A stretch of 64,000 nucleotides of DNA from Bradyrhizobium sp. DOA9 (GCF_000617845.2 NZ_DF820425.1:3089725-3153724), one strand, 5' to 3'; shown: positions 8,743-18,633, numbered from the stretch's first letter. Notes: generated by a model from the letters alone, not told the origin. Program-made: numbers and translations.

Positions 8743-10521
8743 TCACCCCAGCAGCGCCGCATCCGCCGCTGCGACCGATTCCGCGCTCTCGGTCACGGTG
8801 CGCTCGAGCGCGCCCGCCTGCACCGCGATGTTCTCGGCGAAGAAGCGCGCCAGCGCGACGTAGCGTGGCGCATCGCCGAGGCCTTCGGCCTTGGCGGCGA
8901 GCGCCTCGGAGGCGAGCAGGCAGCCGCCGAGCGTCGCGCCGAATTGCTGCAGATACGGCGTCGCCCCCGCGAGGGCGTCGTTGGGCGCGGACGTAACACG
9001 CTCGAGCAGCCATTTGCTGGTGCGCGTCAATGCTTCCAGCGCCTCGCGCAGCTTGGTGCCGGTGGTGCCGAAGGCGGGATCGTTGGAGGCCTCCACCGTC
9101 TTGACGGTCGCCGTGAGCTCGTCGAGCAGCGCCCACACCGCTGCGCCGCCATTGGCAGCCAGCTTGCGCGTGACGAGATCGATCGCCTGGATGCCGTTGG
9201 TGCCCTCGTAGATCGCGGTGATACGGGCATCGCGGTAGTGCTGGGCCGCGCCGGTCTCCTCGATGAAGCCCATGCCGCCATGCACCTGCACGCCGAGATA
9301 GGCGACCTCGTTGCCAATGTCGGTGGAATAGGCCTTGGCCATCGGCGTCAGCAGCGCCGCGCGCGCGGCCGCTTCACTGCGCACCTTCGGATCCTTGGCC
9401 CGGGTCGAGACGTCGATCGCAACGGCCGTCGCATAGCAGATGGTGCGCGCGGCCGCGGTCTGCGCCCGCATCCGCATCAGCATGCGCTTGACGTCGGGAT
9501 GCACGAAGATCGCATCCGAGCCGTCGCCACTCTTGCCGACCGCGCGGCCCTGCTTGCGCTCCTGCGCATAGGACAAGGCCTGCTGATAGGCACGGTCGGC
9601 GACGCCGACGCCCTCCAGGCCGACGCCGAGGCGGGCCTGGTTCATCATCGTGAACATGCAGCGCATGCCCTGGTTCTCTTCGCCGATCAGGAAGCCGATC
9701 GCGCCGCCGTGATCGCCCATGGTCATGGTGCAGGTCGGGGAGGCATGCATGCCGAGCTTGTGCTCGACGCCGCTCGCATAGATGTCGTTGCGCTGCCCCA
9801 GCGAGCCGTCCGCGTTGACCATGAACTTGGGAACGAGAAAGAGAGAAATCCCCTTGGTGCCGGCGGGCGCATCCGGCAGGCGCGCCAGCACGAAATGCAC
9901 GATGTTGTCGGTCATGTCGTGCTCGCCATAGGTGATAAAGATCTTCGTCCCCTTGATGCGATAGGTGCCGTCGGGCTGCTTCTCGGCGCGGGTGCGCAGC
10001 GCGCCGACGTCGGAGCCGGCCTGCGGCTCGGTCAGCTGCATCGTGCCGGTCCATTCGCCGGAGACGAGCTTTTCGAGATAGATTGTCTTCAGCTCGTCGC
10101 TGCCATGGGCATCCAGCGCCTCGATCGCCGAGGCCGTCAGCAGCGGGCAGAGGCCGAAGGCGACGTTGGCCGCGCTCCAGATCTCGGTGCAGGCGGCGTT
10201 GATCGCGAGCGGCAGGCCCTGGCCGCCGAAATCTTCGGGGCCGGACACCGCGTTCCAGCCGCCCTCGGTCCAGCGCTTGTAGGCGTCAGGCCAGCCCGGC
10301 GCGGTCGTGACCTTGCCGCCCTCGAGCTTGATGCCGTGCTCGTCGCCGATCTTGTTGAGCGGCGCCAGCACGTCGGACGCGAATTTGCCGGCTTCCTCCA
10401 GCACGGCGGCGACAATATCGGCGTCGAAATCGCCGTAATGACCGGCGTCCATGGCGGCCTTGAGGCCCGCGCCATGGTTGAGCGACAGCAGCATGTCAGA
10501 AATCGGCGCGCGGTAGGTCAT
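8743..10521 (-). CDS. acyl-CoA dehydrogenase (long, DmdC-like subfamily)
   Basis: A 592-residue flavoenzyme, longer than the ~380-residue classical acyl-CoA dehydrogenases and matching the subfamily that includes 3-methylmercaptopropionyl-CoA dehydrogenase. Visible blocks are GGQGLPLAINAACTEIW, MQLTEPQAGSDVGALRTRAE (FAD and substrate binding), GTKIFITYGEHDMTDNIVH, GMGFIEETGAAQHYRDARIT and AIYEGTNGIQAIDLV, the last with the usual catalytic Glu. A C-terminal helical domain of about 120 residues follows. Substrate is unknown; sulphur-compound use is only a subfamily analogy. It is probably co-transcribed with the enoyl-CoA hydratase gene. Confidence 0.94.
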   Translation of the reverse strand: MTYRAPISDMLLSLNHGAGLKAAMDAGHYGDFDADIVAAVLEEAGKFASDVLAPLNKIGDEHGIKLEGGKVTTAPGWPDAYKRWTEGGWNAVSGPEDFGGQGLPLAINAACTEIWSAANVAFGLCPLLTASAIEALDAHGSDELKTIYLEKLVSGEWTGTMQLTEPQAGSDVGALRTRAEKQPDGTYRIKGTKIFITYGEHDMTDNIVHFVLARLPDAPAGTKGISLFLVPKFMVNADGSLGQRNDIYASGVEHKLGMHASPTCTMTMGDHGGAIGFLIGEENQGMRCMFTMMNQARLGVGLEGVGVADRAYQQALSYAQERKQGRAVGKSGDGSDAIFVHPDVKRMLMRMRAQTAAARTICYATAVAIDVSTRAKDPKVRSEAAARAALLTPMAKAYSTDIGNEVAYLGVQVHGGMGFIEETGAAQHYRDARITAIYEGTNGIQAIDLVTRKLAANGGAAVWALLDELTATVKTVEASNDPAFGTTGTKLREALEALTRTSKWLLERVTSAPNDALAGATPYLQQFGATLGGCLLASEALAAKAEGLGDAPRYVALARFFAENIAVQAGALERTVTESAESVAAADAALLG

Positions 10522-10770
10522 GGCTCACTCCCGGAAGAACAGATATTGGCGCCGTATTCCCATGAAACGGGGGCGGTCTCAACTGCCGGGACACCGGGGG
10601 GCCTCGCCGGGACGGGGAGGGCATGGCGGCCCAGAATAGAGTGTCGGCTGCCAGCCGCCGGCCCTATTTGCCCCTCCTAGCGGTTGAAATGCCGCGCCGC
10701 TCCCTATAGACCGGCTGCGACCAACGGGAATCTGCAGGTGCCGGCCCTGCCCGTCCCGTTCTTCGTCTGT

Positions 10771-10845
10771 TGGGGCGTAGCCAAGCGGTAAGGCAGCGGA
10801 TTTTGATTCCGCCATTCGGAGGTTCGATCCCTCCCGCCCCAGCCA
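10771..10845 (+). tRNA. tRNA-Gln (anticodon TTG)
   Basis: A complete cloverleaf. The acceptor stem is TGGGGCG/CGCCCCA with discriminator G and an encoded CCA (10843-10845). The anticodon stem is GCGGA/TCCGC with loop TTTTGAT, so the anticodon is TTG at 10803-10805. The T arm is GGAGG-TTCGATC-CCTCC. I found no second copy of its 3' end at the far side of the RiPP locus, so there is no sign that it served as an integration site for that region. Confidence 0.97.
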
Positions 10846-11130
10846 GCTGATTTTCCGCAGCGGCCGTCTCTGGAACGGTGGTTGATCGAATTCGCTTTCC
10901 GGGTCGCTGCTTCTTCGCAAAGAATGACGAGGACGCTTTCCGCGGACCGTGCCACCGTCTGGCCGCCGTTGACGGAGCGCCGCAGCGTCGACCCGGAAGC
11001 GCACAGCGAAGGCGTCGAGATTCGCGACCTCGGTCGAGGCCGCCCCCCGCGTGACTGCCGTCACGGTCGGCGGTGCTCCCCCGCGCTAAAGCTGACCTCG
11101 CCAACAACCACCATACCGCGGAGGGGACCA

Positions 11131-11325
11131 ATGGAACTCAGCACCACAGAGCTCGACAGCGTTAGCGGCGGCGGACTCGGTTTTTTCGGACAGCTGTTCG
11201 TGCCGACGATCCTCAAGACGTCGACGGTCAACCCGGCGCCAACCGGACCGGTTGGTCCCAGCAACCCCTCCACCGGCGGCGGGCATAAGTCCGCATCATT
11301 TGATCCGGTTGGGGTTCGCTTCTGA
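11131..11325 (+). CDS. small double-glycine-leader peptide (bacteriocin/RiPP precursor-like)
   Basis: A 64-residue peptide with a very short N-terminal leader, MELSTTELDSVSGGG, which matches the double-glycine consensus LSxxELxxIxGG cut by C39 peptidases. The remainder is about 50 residues, rich in Gly, Pro, Ser and Thr, with no Cys; it begins GLGFFGQLFVPTIL and has a PTGPVGPSNPSTGGG stretch. A good ribosome site (GGAGGGG, 11119-11125) precedes the ATG. No modification gene is adjacent; the nearest C39 transporter is at 32128. It might be an orphan substrate of that exporter, an unmodified class II bacteriocin-like peptide, or a remnant. Confidence 0.7.
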   Translation: MELSTTELDSVSGGGLGFFGQLFVPTILKTSTVNPAPTGPVGPSNPSTGGGHKSASFDPVGVRF

Positions 11326-11418
11326 GCGCGGGTGCAGGACTCGGGTCTTCGCCGAATGCGCCATTGCGCCAACGGGCGCGCCATCGTCATTGGGGTCTTT
11401 GGCGCGCTCCCGCGCCGC

Positions 11419-12243
11419 TCACGCCGGCCACGCCTGCCCGCCGCCGTCGATCCGCAACACCTGCCCCGAGACGAAGGCACCCATCGGTCCTGCAAAGAAC
11501 TCGACCACGCGCGCGACCTCGTCGACGGTGGCGATGCGGTCGAGCGTCCCCGTCTCGACCATCCGGCTCGGATCGACCGCGCGGGTGCCGAGGAATCGGC
11601 CGGTGCGGGTGTCACCGGGCGCGATGCAGTTGACGGCGATGTCGTAGGCGCGGAGCTGGTCGGCGAGGCAGCGCGTGTAATGCGTCACGCCCGCCTTCGC
11701 CACCGCATAGATCGAGCCGTTGGTCCGCCCCTTGAAGGCGGCGACGGAGCCGAGCGTGACGATGCGGCCGCGCCGCCGCGCCATCATGCCCTTCGCCACC
11801 GCCTGGCAGGTCAGGATGGTCGAGAGCAGGTTGCGCTCCAGCACGGCGCGTATGTCGGCTTCCTTGATGTTCACGGCATCGTTCGGATCGGGCTTGCCTC
11901 CGGCGGCTGCGATATCGCCGCCGGCATTGTGCACGAGGATATCGATCGGGCCGAGAGCTGCCTCGGTTTCGGCGATCACGCGCGAGATATCGTCGGTCCT
12001 GGTGAGATCGCCGAGCACGCGCAAGGTGCGCACGCCGAATTCTCTGCCGATCTCTGCGGCAACGGCAGTGAGCGTGCTGCCTTCGCCATATTCGGCAGGC
12101 CCGTTCTCGCGCATGCCGTGTATCGCGGCGCTGGCACCAAGCGCGGCGAGCTTTTCCGCAAAGGCGCGGCCGAGCCCTCGCCCTGCGCCGGTCACCAGGG
12201 CCACCTGCCCAGCCAAAATTCTCGTCCCGTCATGCGATGCCAT
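11419..12243 (-). CDS. SDR-family oxidoreductase (3-oxoacyl-ACP reductase-like)
   Basis: A 274-residue classical short-chain dehydrogenase. The NAD(P)-binding motif is TGAGRGLG (residues about 18-25), NNAG is replaced by HNAGGD, the catalytic Ser is in TLGSVAAF and the Tyr/Lys pair in YAVAK. The C-terminus has the usual SGQVLRIDGGG. The start at 12241-12243 gives MASHDGTRILAGQVALVTG; longer readings add sequence unlike the family. It is divergent from opgG. Substrate unknown. Confidence 0.93.
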   Translation of the reverse strand: MASHDGTRILAGQVALVTGAGRGLGRAFAEKLAALGASAAIHGMRENGPAEYGEGSTLTAVAAEIGREFGVRTLRVLGDLTRTDDISRVIAETEAALGPIDILVHNAGGDIAAAGGKPDPNDAVNIKEADIRAVLERNLLSTILTCQAVAKGMMARRRGRIVTLGSVAAFKGRTNGSIYAVAKAGVTHYTRCLADQLRAYDIAVNCIAPGDTRTGRFLGTRAVDPSRMVETGTLDRIATVDEVARVVEFFAGPMGAFVSGQVLRIDGGGQAWPA

Positions 12244-12431
12244 GATCTTCCGCCTGTCATGAAATGTCCCAGCTGCGACATTGAAGCCGATCGCCAGGGG
12301 CTGCACCAGCGACATCGGCGCCACCAGCGTGGCTGGCGCGGCCCTCCGGCGCGGACGGCTTGGAACTCGCGGGCGCGCTGGTCGTTGCTTGGCCGCGGCA
12401 ACAGGGCAATAGCGAGCGAGTAGGAGAGCAC

Positions 12432-13937
12432 GTGAACCGACGCCAGCTTGTTCGAGGGTCGGCGTTGCTGCCGGCTTTGCTGCTTGCTTCCGGGCGCAGC
12501 TTGGCCGCTCCGTCGGATGATGCGTTCGGCCCGTCCACCGTGAGGGACCTTGCGCGGATGCTGGCGAGCAAGCCGTATGAGCCGCCGGACGAGAAGCTCC
12601 CGGGCGGATTGAAGGACCTGGACTACGATCAGTATCGCTCGATCCGCTTTTTGCCCGAGCGGGCGCTCTGGCGCGGCAAGAATCTTCCGGTCGAAGCGCA
12701 GTTCTTCCATCGCGGCTTCTTCTACAAGAACAGGGTGAACATCTTCGAGGTCGCGGACGGAAAGGCATCCGAGATCAAGTACCGCAAGGCGGACTTTTCC
12801 TTTGGCGAGAAAGTCCCGGCGTTCGATGACGGCGATCTCGGATTCGCAGGCTTCCGCATCCATGCGCCGATGAACCGTCCCGACTATTACGACGAGGTCT
12901 GCGTCTTCCTGGGCGCGAGCTATTTCCGCGCCGTGGCCAAGGGGCAGACCTACGGGCTTTCCGCCCGGGGGCTCGCGATCGATACCGGCGAAGCCAAGGG
13001 CGAGGAATTTCCGCTCTTCAAGACGTTCTGGCTCGAGCGTCCGGCGGCGGGTGCGACCTCGTTGGTGATCCATGCCCTGCTCGACAGCAAGAGCTGCGCC
13101 GCGAGCTACCGATTCACCGTGCGCCCCGGGGACACGACGGTCTTCGACGTCGAGATGTCGGTCTACCCGCGCGTCGAGATGCCGCGGGCCGGTCTCGCGC
13201 CCATGACCAGCATGTTCTTCTACGGTCCGAACGACCGCAACGACATCGACGATTTCCGCCCCTCGGTCCACGATTCCGACGGCCTTTCGATCTTCAACGG
13301 GAAGGGCGAAAGCCTGTGGCGGCCGCTCAGCAACCCCCGCGATCTGCAGATCAGCACCTTCCAGGATCTCAATCCGCGCGGCTTCGGGTTGATGCAGCGG
13401 GAGAGAAACTTCTTCGCCTACCAGGACATCGAATCCAGCTTCGAAAAACGCCCAAGTCTCTGGATGGAGCCGATCGGGGATTGGGGCGAGGGCGGCGTCA
13501 CGCTGTTCGAGATCCCGACCAAGGAGGAGGTTCACGACAACATCGCCGCATTCTGGCGGCCGAAAAACCCACTGCGGGCCAAGGGCGAACACAACTACAC
13601 CTATCGGCTGCATTGGGGGCCGGATAGCCCGAAGCCGCATTCGCTGGCCAGGTTCACGCGAAGCGGCATCGGGGCGGGGGGAGAGGACGCGCGCCTGTTC
13701 GTGCTCGATCTGTTCGGAGACAACCTCAAGGGCGTCGATCCTGCCGCTGTCAAAGGCGTCGTGACGGCGGAAAAGTCCGAGGTGAAGAACATCGTCACGC
13801 AGCCCAATCCCTACACCGGCGGCTGGCGGCTCAGCTTCCAGTGCCAGGTGAAAGGCGAGCCGATCGAGCTGCGGGCGTTGCTGGCCCAAGGCGACAAGGC
13901 CTTGTCGGAAATCTGGGTCTACCGATGGACGCCCTGA
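12432..13937 (+). CDS. opgG: osmoregulated periplasmic glucan biosynthesis protein OpgG
   Basis: A 501-residue periplasmic protein of the OpgG/OpgD (MdoG/MdoD) family, needed to shape the backbone of osmoregulated periplasmic glucans. The chosen GTG start at 12432 has a good ribosome site (TAGGAGAG) and gives MNRRQLVRGSALLPALLLASG, a Tat-like or Sec signal peptide with a twin Arg. Family blocks include ALWRGKNLPVEAQFFHRGFFYKNRVNIFEV (split here by position 80-110), PDYYDEVCVFLGASYFRAVAKGQTYGLSARGLAIDT and TSMFFYGPNDRN. It overlaps opgH by 13 nt, so the two are co-translated. Confidence 0.95.
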   Translation: MNRRQLVRGSALLPALLLASGRSLAAPSDDAFGPSTVRDLARMLASKPYEPPDEKLPGGLKDLDYDQYRSIRFLPERALWRGKNLPVEAQFFHRGFFYKNRVNIFEVADGKASEIKYRKADFSFGEKVPAFDDGDLGFAGFRIHAPMNRPDYYDEVCVFLGASYFRAVAKGQTYGLSARGLAIDTGEAKGEEFPLFKTFWLERPAAGATSLVIHALLDSKSCAASYRFTVRPGDTTVFDVEMSVYPRVEMPRAGLAPMTSMFFYGPNDRNDIDDFRPSVHDSDGLSIFNGKGESLWRPLSNPRDLQISTFQDLNPRGFGLMQRERNFFAYQDIESSFEKRPSLWMEPIGDWGEGGVTLFEIPTKEEVHDNIAAFWRPKNPLRAKGEHNYTYRLHWGPDSPKPHSLARFTRSGIGAGGEDARLFVLDLFGDNLKGVDPAAVKGVVTAEKSEVKNIVTQPNPYTGGWRLSFQCQVKGEPIELRALLAQGDKALSEIWVYRWTP

Positions 13938-16045
13938 GCACGGCACCGCGCCCCATTGCCGGCGATATCGCGACCCAGCGCCTGCTGCCGAGTGAGTCTC
14001 CTCTCGCGATGGCGCCCGGCGACCTCAGAAAAAGCCGGGTCCCCGACCGCATTCCTGCGCCGGTCGCCACCACGATGGCCTGGCGACGCGGCCTCATCCT
14101 CCTCTCGGCGGCGGCGCTCACGGCGGGCGGCGGCTATGAGATGTATCGCGTGCTGGAGGTCGGCGGCGTCACCGTCCTCGAAGCCATGGTGCTGGCGCTC
14201 TTCCTGGTCCTGCTCGCCTGGGTCGCCTTCTCCTTCGCTTCCGCGCTGGCCGGCTTCTTCGTGCTGCTCGCCCATCGCCCGGGCGACCTCGCGCCAGAGG
14301 CGGAGCTGCCTGCGATCGCAAGCCGCACCGCCATACTGCTTCCAACCTACAACGAAGACCCGCACCAATTGACGGCGCGGCTGCGTGCCATCATCGAATC
14401 CCTGGAGGCGACCTCGCAAGGAAAGCTGTTCGACTGGTACGTCCTGAGCGACAGCACCGATCCCGACATCTGGGTCGCCGAGGAAAAAGCGCTCCTCGCG
14501 CTGCGGCAGGCGGTGGCGATGCCACGGCTCTATTATCGCCATCGCGCCGAGAATACGGCGCGCAAAGCCGGCAATATTTCCGAGTGGGTCACGCGGTTCG
14601 GCGGCGCCTACGACTTCATGATCGTGCTCGATGCCGACAGTCTCATGAGCGGGCAGACCATCGTCCGGCTGGTCCATGCCATGGAAAGCAATCCGAGCGC
14701 CGGGCTGGTCCAGACGCTCCCCATGGTCGTCAACGCGCGAAGCCTGTTCAGCAGGGTCCAGCAATTCGCGGGCCGCCTGTACGGACCGATGATCGCCGCC
14801 GGCGTCGCCTGGTGGCACGGCTCCGAAGGCAATTACTGGGGCCACAATGCGATCATCCGGGTCAGGGCGTTTGCCGAAGAGGCGGCGCTGCCGCAGCTTC
14901 GAGGACGGAAGCCGTTCGGCGGGCACATCCTCAGCCACGATTTCGTCGAGGCTGCGCTGATGCGGCGCGCCGGGTGGGGCATCTACATGCTGCCGACGCT
15001 CGGCGGAAGCTACGAAGAGGTGCCGCCTTCGCTGCTCGATTTCGCCGCGCGCGACCGGCGCTGGTGCCAGGGCAATCTTCAGCATCTGGCCGTCGTGCCG
15101 GCGCGTGGTCTCCACTGGGTGTCGCGCCTGCATTTCATGGTGGGGATCGGGGCATATCTGACGGCGCCGCTATGGCTGCTGTTCCTGCTGCTGGGGATGC
15201 TGATCTCGCTGCAGGCACGCTTCGTGCGCCCGGAGTATTTTCCGAAAGGGTTCTCGTTGTTTCCGACGTGGCCGGCCCAGGATCCGGTGCTCGCCATCTG
15301 GGTGTTCGTCGCCACGATGGGGCTGCTGCTGTTGCCGAAGCTGCTCAGCCTCGTCCTCGTTTGGATGCGGGGCCCGGTCAGACGCCAGTTCGGCGGCGCG
15401 TTGCGGGCGTCGGCCGGAGTTCTCGCGGAGATCGTCGTATCCGCGCTGATGGCGCCGGTGATGATGATCTTTCAGTCGATCGCCGTCGTCGAGATCCTGG
15501 CCGGGCGGGACGCGGGCTGGCAGACGCAGAGGCGCGACGACGGCACGGTCGAACGCCGCGAGCTCTATCGGAAATATGGCGTTCCAACCCTGTGCGGCGT
15601 TGCGATGGCCGCAAGCGCCTACGCCGTTTCGCTGCCGCTTCTGCTCTGGATGTCGCCGGTCGTCGTCGGGCTGCTGTTCGCCGTTCCCATAGGCGCGCTG
15701 ACCGCCATGCCCGCCTCCGGAAGATTGTTCGTCACCCCCGAAGAACGAGAGCCGCCTCCCGTCCTGGGGCGAGCGAACGAACTGAGCGCGTCGGCGGACG
15801 AAGGAGGCGGCCCCGCATTGCTGGAGCTGCGCCAAGACCCCGCGCTCCTGGCCTTCCACCTCGCGCAGCTGCCACCTCCTCGCGCCACGAGGCCCGACAC
15901 GGTCGACGCCAACCTGGCGGTCGGCCGTGCCAAGGTCGATGCGAGCGAGACGTTCGAGGAGGCCGCCGCACATCTGTCCAGCCGGGAGGTCTTCTCGATC
16001 TTGAACGACGGTTCGGCGCTCTCGACCGCGTTGCAGAAGCGGTGA
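13925..16045 (+). CDS. opgH: osmoregulated periplasmic glucan glucosyltransferase OpgH
   Basis: A 706-residue inner-membrane GT2 glycosyltransferase that polymerises UDP-glucose into the glucan chain. It has N-terminal membrane segments (about residues 55-75 and 85-125), then the cytoplasmic catalytic domain with ILLPTYNEDP, LSDSTDPDIW, VLDADSLMSG, HDFVEAALMRRAGW and RRWCQGNLQHL (the D, DxD, ED and QxxRW-type sites), then a C-terminal cluster of membrane helices. The ATG at 13925 lies inside the end of opgG. A soluble tail of about 100 residues follows the last helix. Confidence 0.95.
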   Translation: MDALSTAPRPIAGDIATQRLLPSESPLAMAPGDLRKSRVPDRIPAPVATTMAWRRGLILLSAAALTAGGGYEMYRVLEVGGVTVLEAMVLALFLVLLAWVAFSFASALAGFFVLLAHRPGDLAPEAELPAIASRTAILLPTYNEDPHQLTARLRAIIESLEATSQGKLFDWYVLSDSTDPDIWVAEEKALLALRQAVAMPRLYYRHRAENTARKAGNISEWVTRFGGAYDFMIVLDADSLMSGQTIVRLVHAMESNPSAGLVQTLPMVVNARSLFSRVQQFAGRLYGPMIAAGVAWWHGSEGNYWGHNAIIRVRAFAEEAALPQLRGRKPFGGHILSHDFVEAALMRRAGWGIYMLPTLGGSYEEVPPSLLDFAARDRRWCQGNLQHLAVVPARGLHWVSRLHFMVGIGAYLTAPLWLLFLLLGMLISLQARFVRPEYFPKGFSLFPTWPAQDPVLAIWVFVATMGLLLLPKLLSLVLVWMRGPVRRQFGGALRASAGVLAEIVVSALMAPVMMIFQSIAVVEILAGRDAGWQTQRRDDGTVERRELYRKYGVPTLCGVAMAASAYAVSLPLLLWMSPVVVGLLFAVPIGALTAMPASGRLFVTPEEREPPPVLGRANELSASADEGGGPALLELRQDPALLAFHLAQLPPPRATRPDTVDANLAVGRAKVDASETFEEAAAHLSSREVFSILNDGSALSTALQKR

Positions 16046-16288
16046 CGCGCGCAGGGCGTCTTGGCGGACCAAGCTTGGAATCCAACCAGTCCTTCACCCG
16101 GGACAGCTTCCCGTGCGCGTCACCGAGACCGGTCGTGTGAAAAGCCTACGACCGAACCATCGCCCGGCGGCCCTCAATGTAGCCGTTTGACGGCAGCCTT
16201 GCCGTGCTTTCGGTTCTGCGCGAGTGTATTGCAGCGTAGGATCCTGGTGCTCACGATCGAGCAGTTCGACGGCGGATACTGATTGCGA

Positions 16289-17506
16289 ATGGAGCAGGTC
16301 CTCTCAAACAGCATCCGTGTGCGCTCGCCGGCCATGACCTGGGAAGCGATCGCGCCGCGATTGCGGGATTTCGGCATCACGAGGGTCGGTGACGTTACCG
16401 GTCTGGATCGGATCGGCATTCCGGTCTGGATGGCCGTGAGACCCAATGCGCGGACCCTGTCGGTGTCGCAGGGCAAGGGTCTCGATCCGATTGCCGCCAG
16501 GGTCTCCGCTGCGATGGAAGCGCTGGAACTCGCACATGCGGAAAGCGCCCGGCTCGAAGTCCGGAATGCGACCGCCGCCGAGATCGGAGCCTTCGGGCAA
16601 CTCGTCGATCTTGCCGCGCTGCCGCGCTCGCGGCATTCGGTCTTCGGCAGCCGGACGTCCCTGGCATGGACCCCGGCGCGACGCCTTGCGAGCGGCGATG
16701 CCGTCTGGGTGCCGCTGGAAATCGTCAACGCGGATGCCTGCGTCCCGCGACCGGCCTGGGCGGGATCGTTCCTGCATACCACCAACGGTCTTGCGTCCGG
16801 CAATACCGTCGACGAGGCGATCCTGCATGGGCTGTGTGAAGTGATCGAGCGCGACGCGATGGCTTTGTGGCATCATGCGCCTCCCTTGCGGCAGGCCGGG
16901 AGCCGTATCGATCCGGGCAGCGTGGAGATGCCCATCGCGGCACAATTGATCCGACGCCTGCGCGCGGCCGACATTGAACCCATCATTTGGGATACGACGA
17001 GCGATATCGGAATTCCGACCATCCGGGTCGTGCTCCACGACGATACCGCCGACCCCGTCATCAATCCGCTGCCGGCGAGCGGTGGGGCAGGCTGTCATCC
17101 CGATCGCACGATCGCGCTGTGCCGCGCGCTGACCGAAGCCGCCCAGAGCCGGCTCACGGCCATCGCGGGATCGCGGGACGATGCAGGCCGGTTGCGCTAT
17201 CGTGAGACGCAGAACGCCGGCGCACTCGACACCTTCCGTGTCCTGGCACGCGATCTTTCCGGCACACGGCCATTCGCCTCGGTGCCTGACGACGCGGCGG
17301 GCAGCGTCGGGCAGGCTCTGGATCTGGTTGTCAGGCGACTGGCGCGGGCCGGACTGACGGATATCCTGATCGTCGATCTCAGCAGGGCGGACACGGGAAT
17401 CTCCGTGGTACGCGTCATCGTGCCGGGCCTGGAAGGCGTCGTCGATTCTCCCTCCTATGTTCCGGGGGCCAGGGTCCGCGCGCGAGCCGCGAGCCATCGG
17501 TCATGA
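16289..17506 (+). CDS. YcaO-family ATP-dependent peptide backbone-modifying enzyme
   Basis: A 405-residue YcaO protein. The ATP/Mg-binding pieces are SVSQGKGLDPIAARVSAAMEALEL (about residues 63-86) and GLCEVIERDAMALW, which supply the acidic residues typical of the family. YcaO enzymes phosphorylate the peptide-backbone amide to make azolines, amidines or thioamides. The C-terminus (RARAASHRS) lacks the Pro-rich PxPxP tail of azoline-forming members, and the next gene is tfuA, so thioamidation is the best inference. The last 4 nt overlap tfuA (ATGA). A TTG two codons upstream is an alternative start. Confidence 0.93.
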   Translation: MEQVLSNSIRVRSPAMTWEAIAPRLRDFGITRVGDVTGLDRIGIPVWMAVRPNARTLSVSQGKGLDPIAARVSAAMEALELAHAESARLEVRNATAAEIGAFGQLVDLAALPRSRHSVFGSRTSLAWTPARRLASGDAVWVPLEIVNADACVPRPAWAGSFLHTTNGLASGNTVDEAILHGLCEVIERDAMALWHHAPPLRQAGSRIDPGSVEMPIAAQLIRRLRAADIEPIIWDTTSDIGIPTIRVVLHDDTADPVINPLPASGGAGCHPDRTIALCRALTEAAQSRLTAIAGSRDDAGRLRYRETQNAGALDTFRVLARDLSGTRPFASVPDDAAGSVGQALDLVVRRLARAGLTDILIVDLSRADTGISVVRVIVPGLEGVVDSPSYVPGARVRARAASHRS

Positions 17507-18633
17507 CGGTCTATGTGTTTCTCGGGCCCAGCCTGTCGCGCGACCGCGCGAAGACGATCCTCGATGCCACCTATCTGCCACCTATCCAGCAGGGCGACTT
17601 GGCCCGATTGTTGACGCGCCGGCCGCGCTATGTCGGCATCATCGACGGATATTTCGAAACCGTGCCGGCGGTCTGGCACAAGGAGATCCTGCTGGCTCTC
17701 AGCCAGGGCGTACACGTGTTCGGGGCGTCCAGCATGGGCGCCTTGCGTGCAGCGGAACTGCACGCATTCGGCATGGTCGGGGTAGGCCAGATCTACGAGT
17801 GGTTCAGCGGGGATGTCATCGTCGCAGATGACGAGGTCGCGGTCCGCCACGGTCCCGCAGAACTCGGCTATCTGCCGCTCAGCCAGTCCTTGGTGGACAT
17901 TCGCGATTGCTGCGCAATGGCCCGTGCCGAGGGTGTCCTCGATCCGCTCCTGGCCGATCGGATCGTTTCGGCCGCACGATCCCTGCCATTCTGGGAGAGG
18001 ACCTGGGGCTCGGTAGCCGCTGCGGTGCCCGACGCAGCACCGGATGACGTTTTCGCGCTGGCCGCATGGCAGGAATTCGCGAGCACCCGCTATGTGAGCC
18101 TGAAGTCGCGCGATGCGGAGTTGCTGCTGCAACGGATGAAGCTGGCTGTCGGCGAGCCCTGGCAGCCTCACCGGCCCTGTTTCGAGCTCGATCGCACGAT
18201 CTTTCTCGAAAGATTGCTGAACGAGATCGCGATGGAAAGCAGCAGAAGCATTCTCGGACTGCCGTTGGCTGCGGACGAAGATCCGCAGGTGATCGAAAGC
18301 CTCCGCCGCGCCGTGCTGCTTCGCATCGTCGCGCGAGATCAGGCCGGCCGCTCGGGATGGGAGCCGACCGAGGCCGAGATCCTCGATCGCGCGGGTGCAC
18401 TCTGGTCGGCTCTCGGCATGACCGACTCAGCTGCGGCTGAGCGATGGATGACGCGACATGGCATCTCCGAGGAGATGCTCCGGCTTCACCTCGTCGACGA
18501 GCTGAACGTGGCGCGGCTCGCCAACCTGCACAGGGTGGCGGTGGAGCGCGAACTTGCCGCCGAGTTTCTGCTCAGCCAGGCCCTTCAGCGCACTGGCACT
18601 TCCGCCGCGGGCTCCGAAACGGCAGACGAATAG
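17503..18633 (+). CDS. tfuA: TfuA-like protein, partner of YcaO
   Basis: A 376-residue protein with an N-terminal TfuA domain: MTVYVFLGPSLSRDRAK, PRYVGIIDGYFETVPAVWHKEIL and GASSMGALRAAEL. TfuA is named from trifolitoxin production in Rhizobium; YcaO-TfuA pairs thioamidate methanogen McrA and certain RiPPs, TfuA helping deliver sulphur. A C-terminal helical region (about 275-370, LLRIVARDQAG...EILDRAG...HLVDELNVARL) resembles the separate small protein at 22092-22478. It is coupled to ycaO by a 4-nt overlap; its 3' end overlaps the convergent lanB-like gene by 49 bp. Confidence 0.9.
   Translation: MTVYVFLGPSLSRDRAKTILDATYLPPIQQGDLARLLTRRPRYVGIIDGYFETVPAVWHKEILLALSQGVHVFGASSMGALRAAELHAFGMVGVGQIYEWFSGDVIVADDEVAVRHGPAELGYLPLSQSLVDIRDCCAMARAEGVLDPLLADRIVSAARSLPFWERTWGSVAAAVPDAAPDDVFALAAWQEFASTRYVSLKSRDAELLLQRMKLAVGEPWQPHRPCFELDRTIFLERLLNEIAMESSRSILGLPLAADEDPQVIESLRRAVLLRIVARDQAGRSGWEPTEAEILDRAGALWSALGMTDSAAAERWMTRHGISEEMLRLHLVDELNVARLANLHRVAVERELAAEFLLSQALQRTGTSAAGSETADE

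Noticed and set aside
12192..13946. A 584-codon open frame on the minus strand opposite opgG
   Set aside because: OpgG on the plus strand matches its family along its length; the mirror frame has no recognisable domain.
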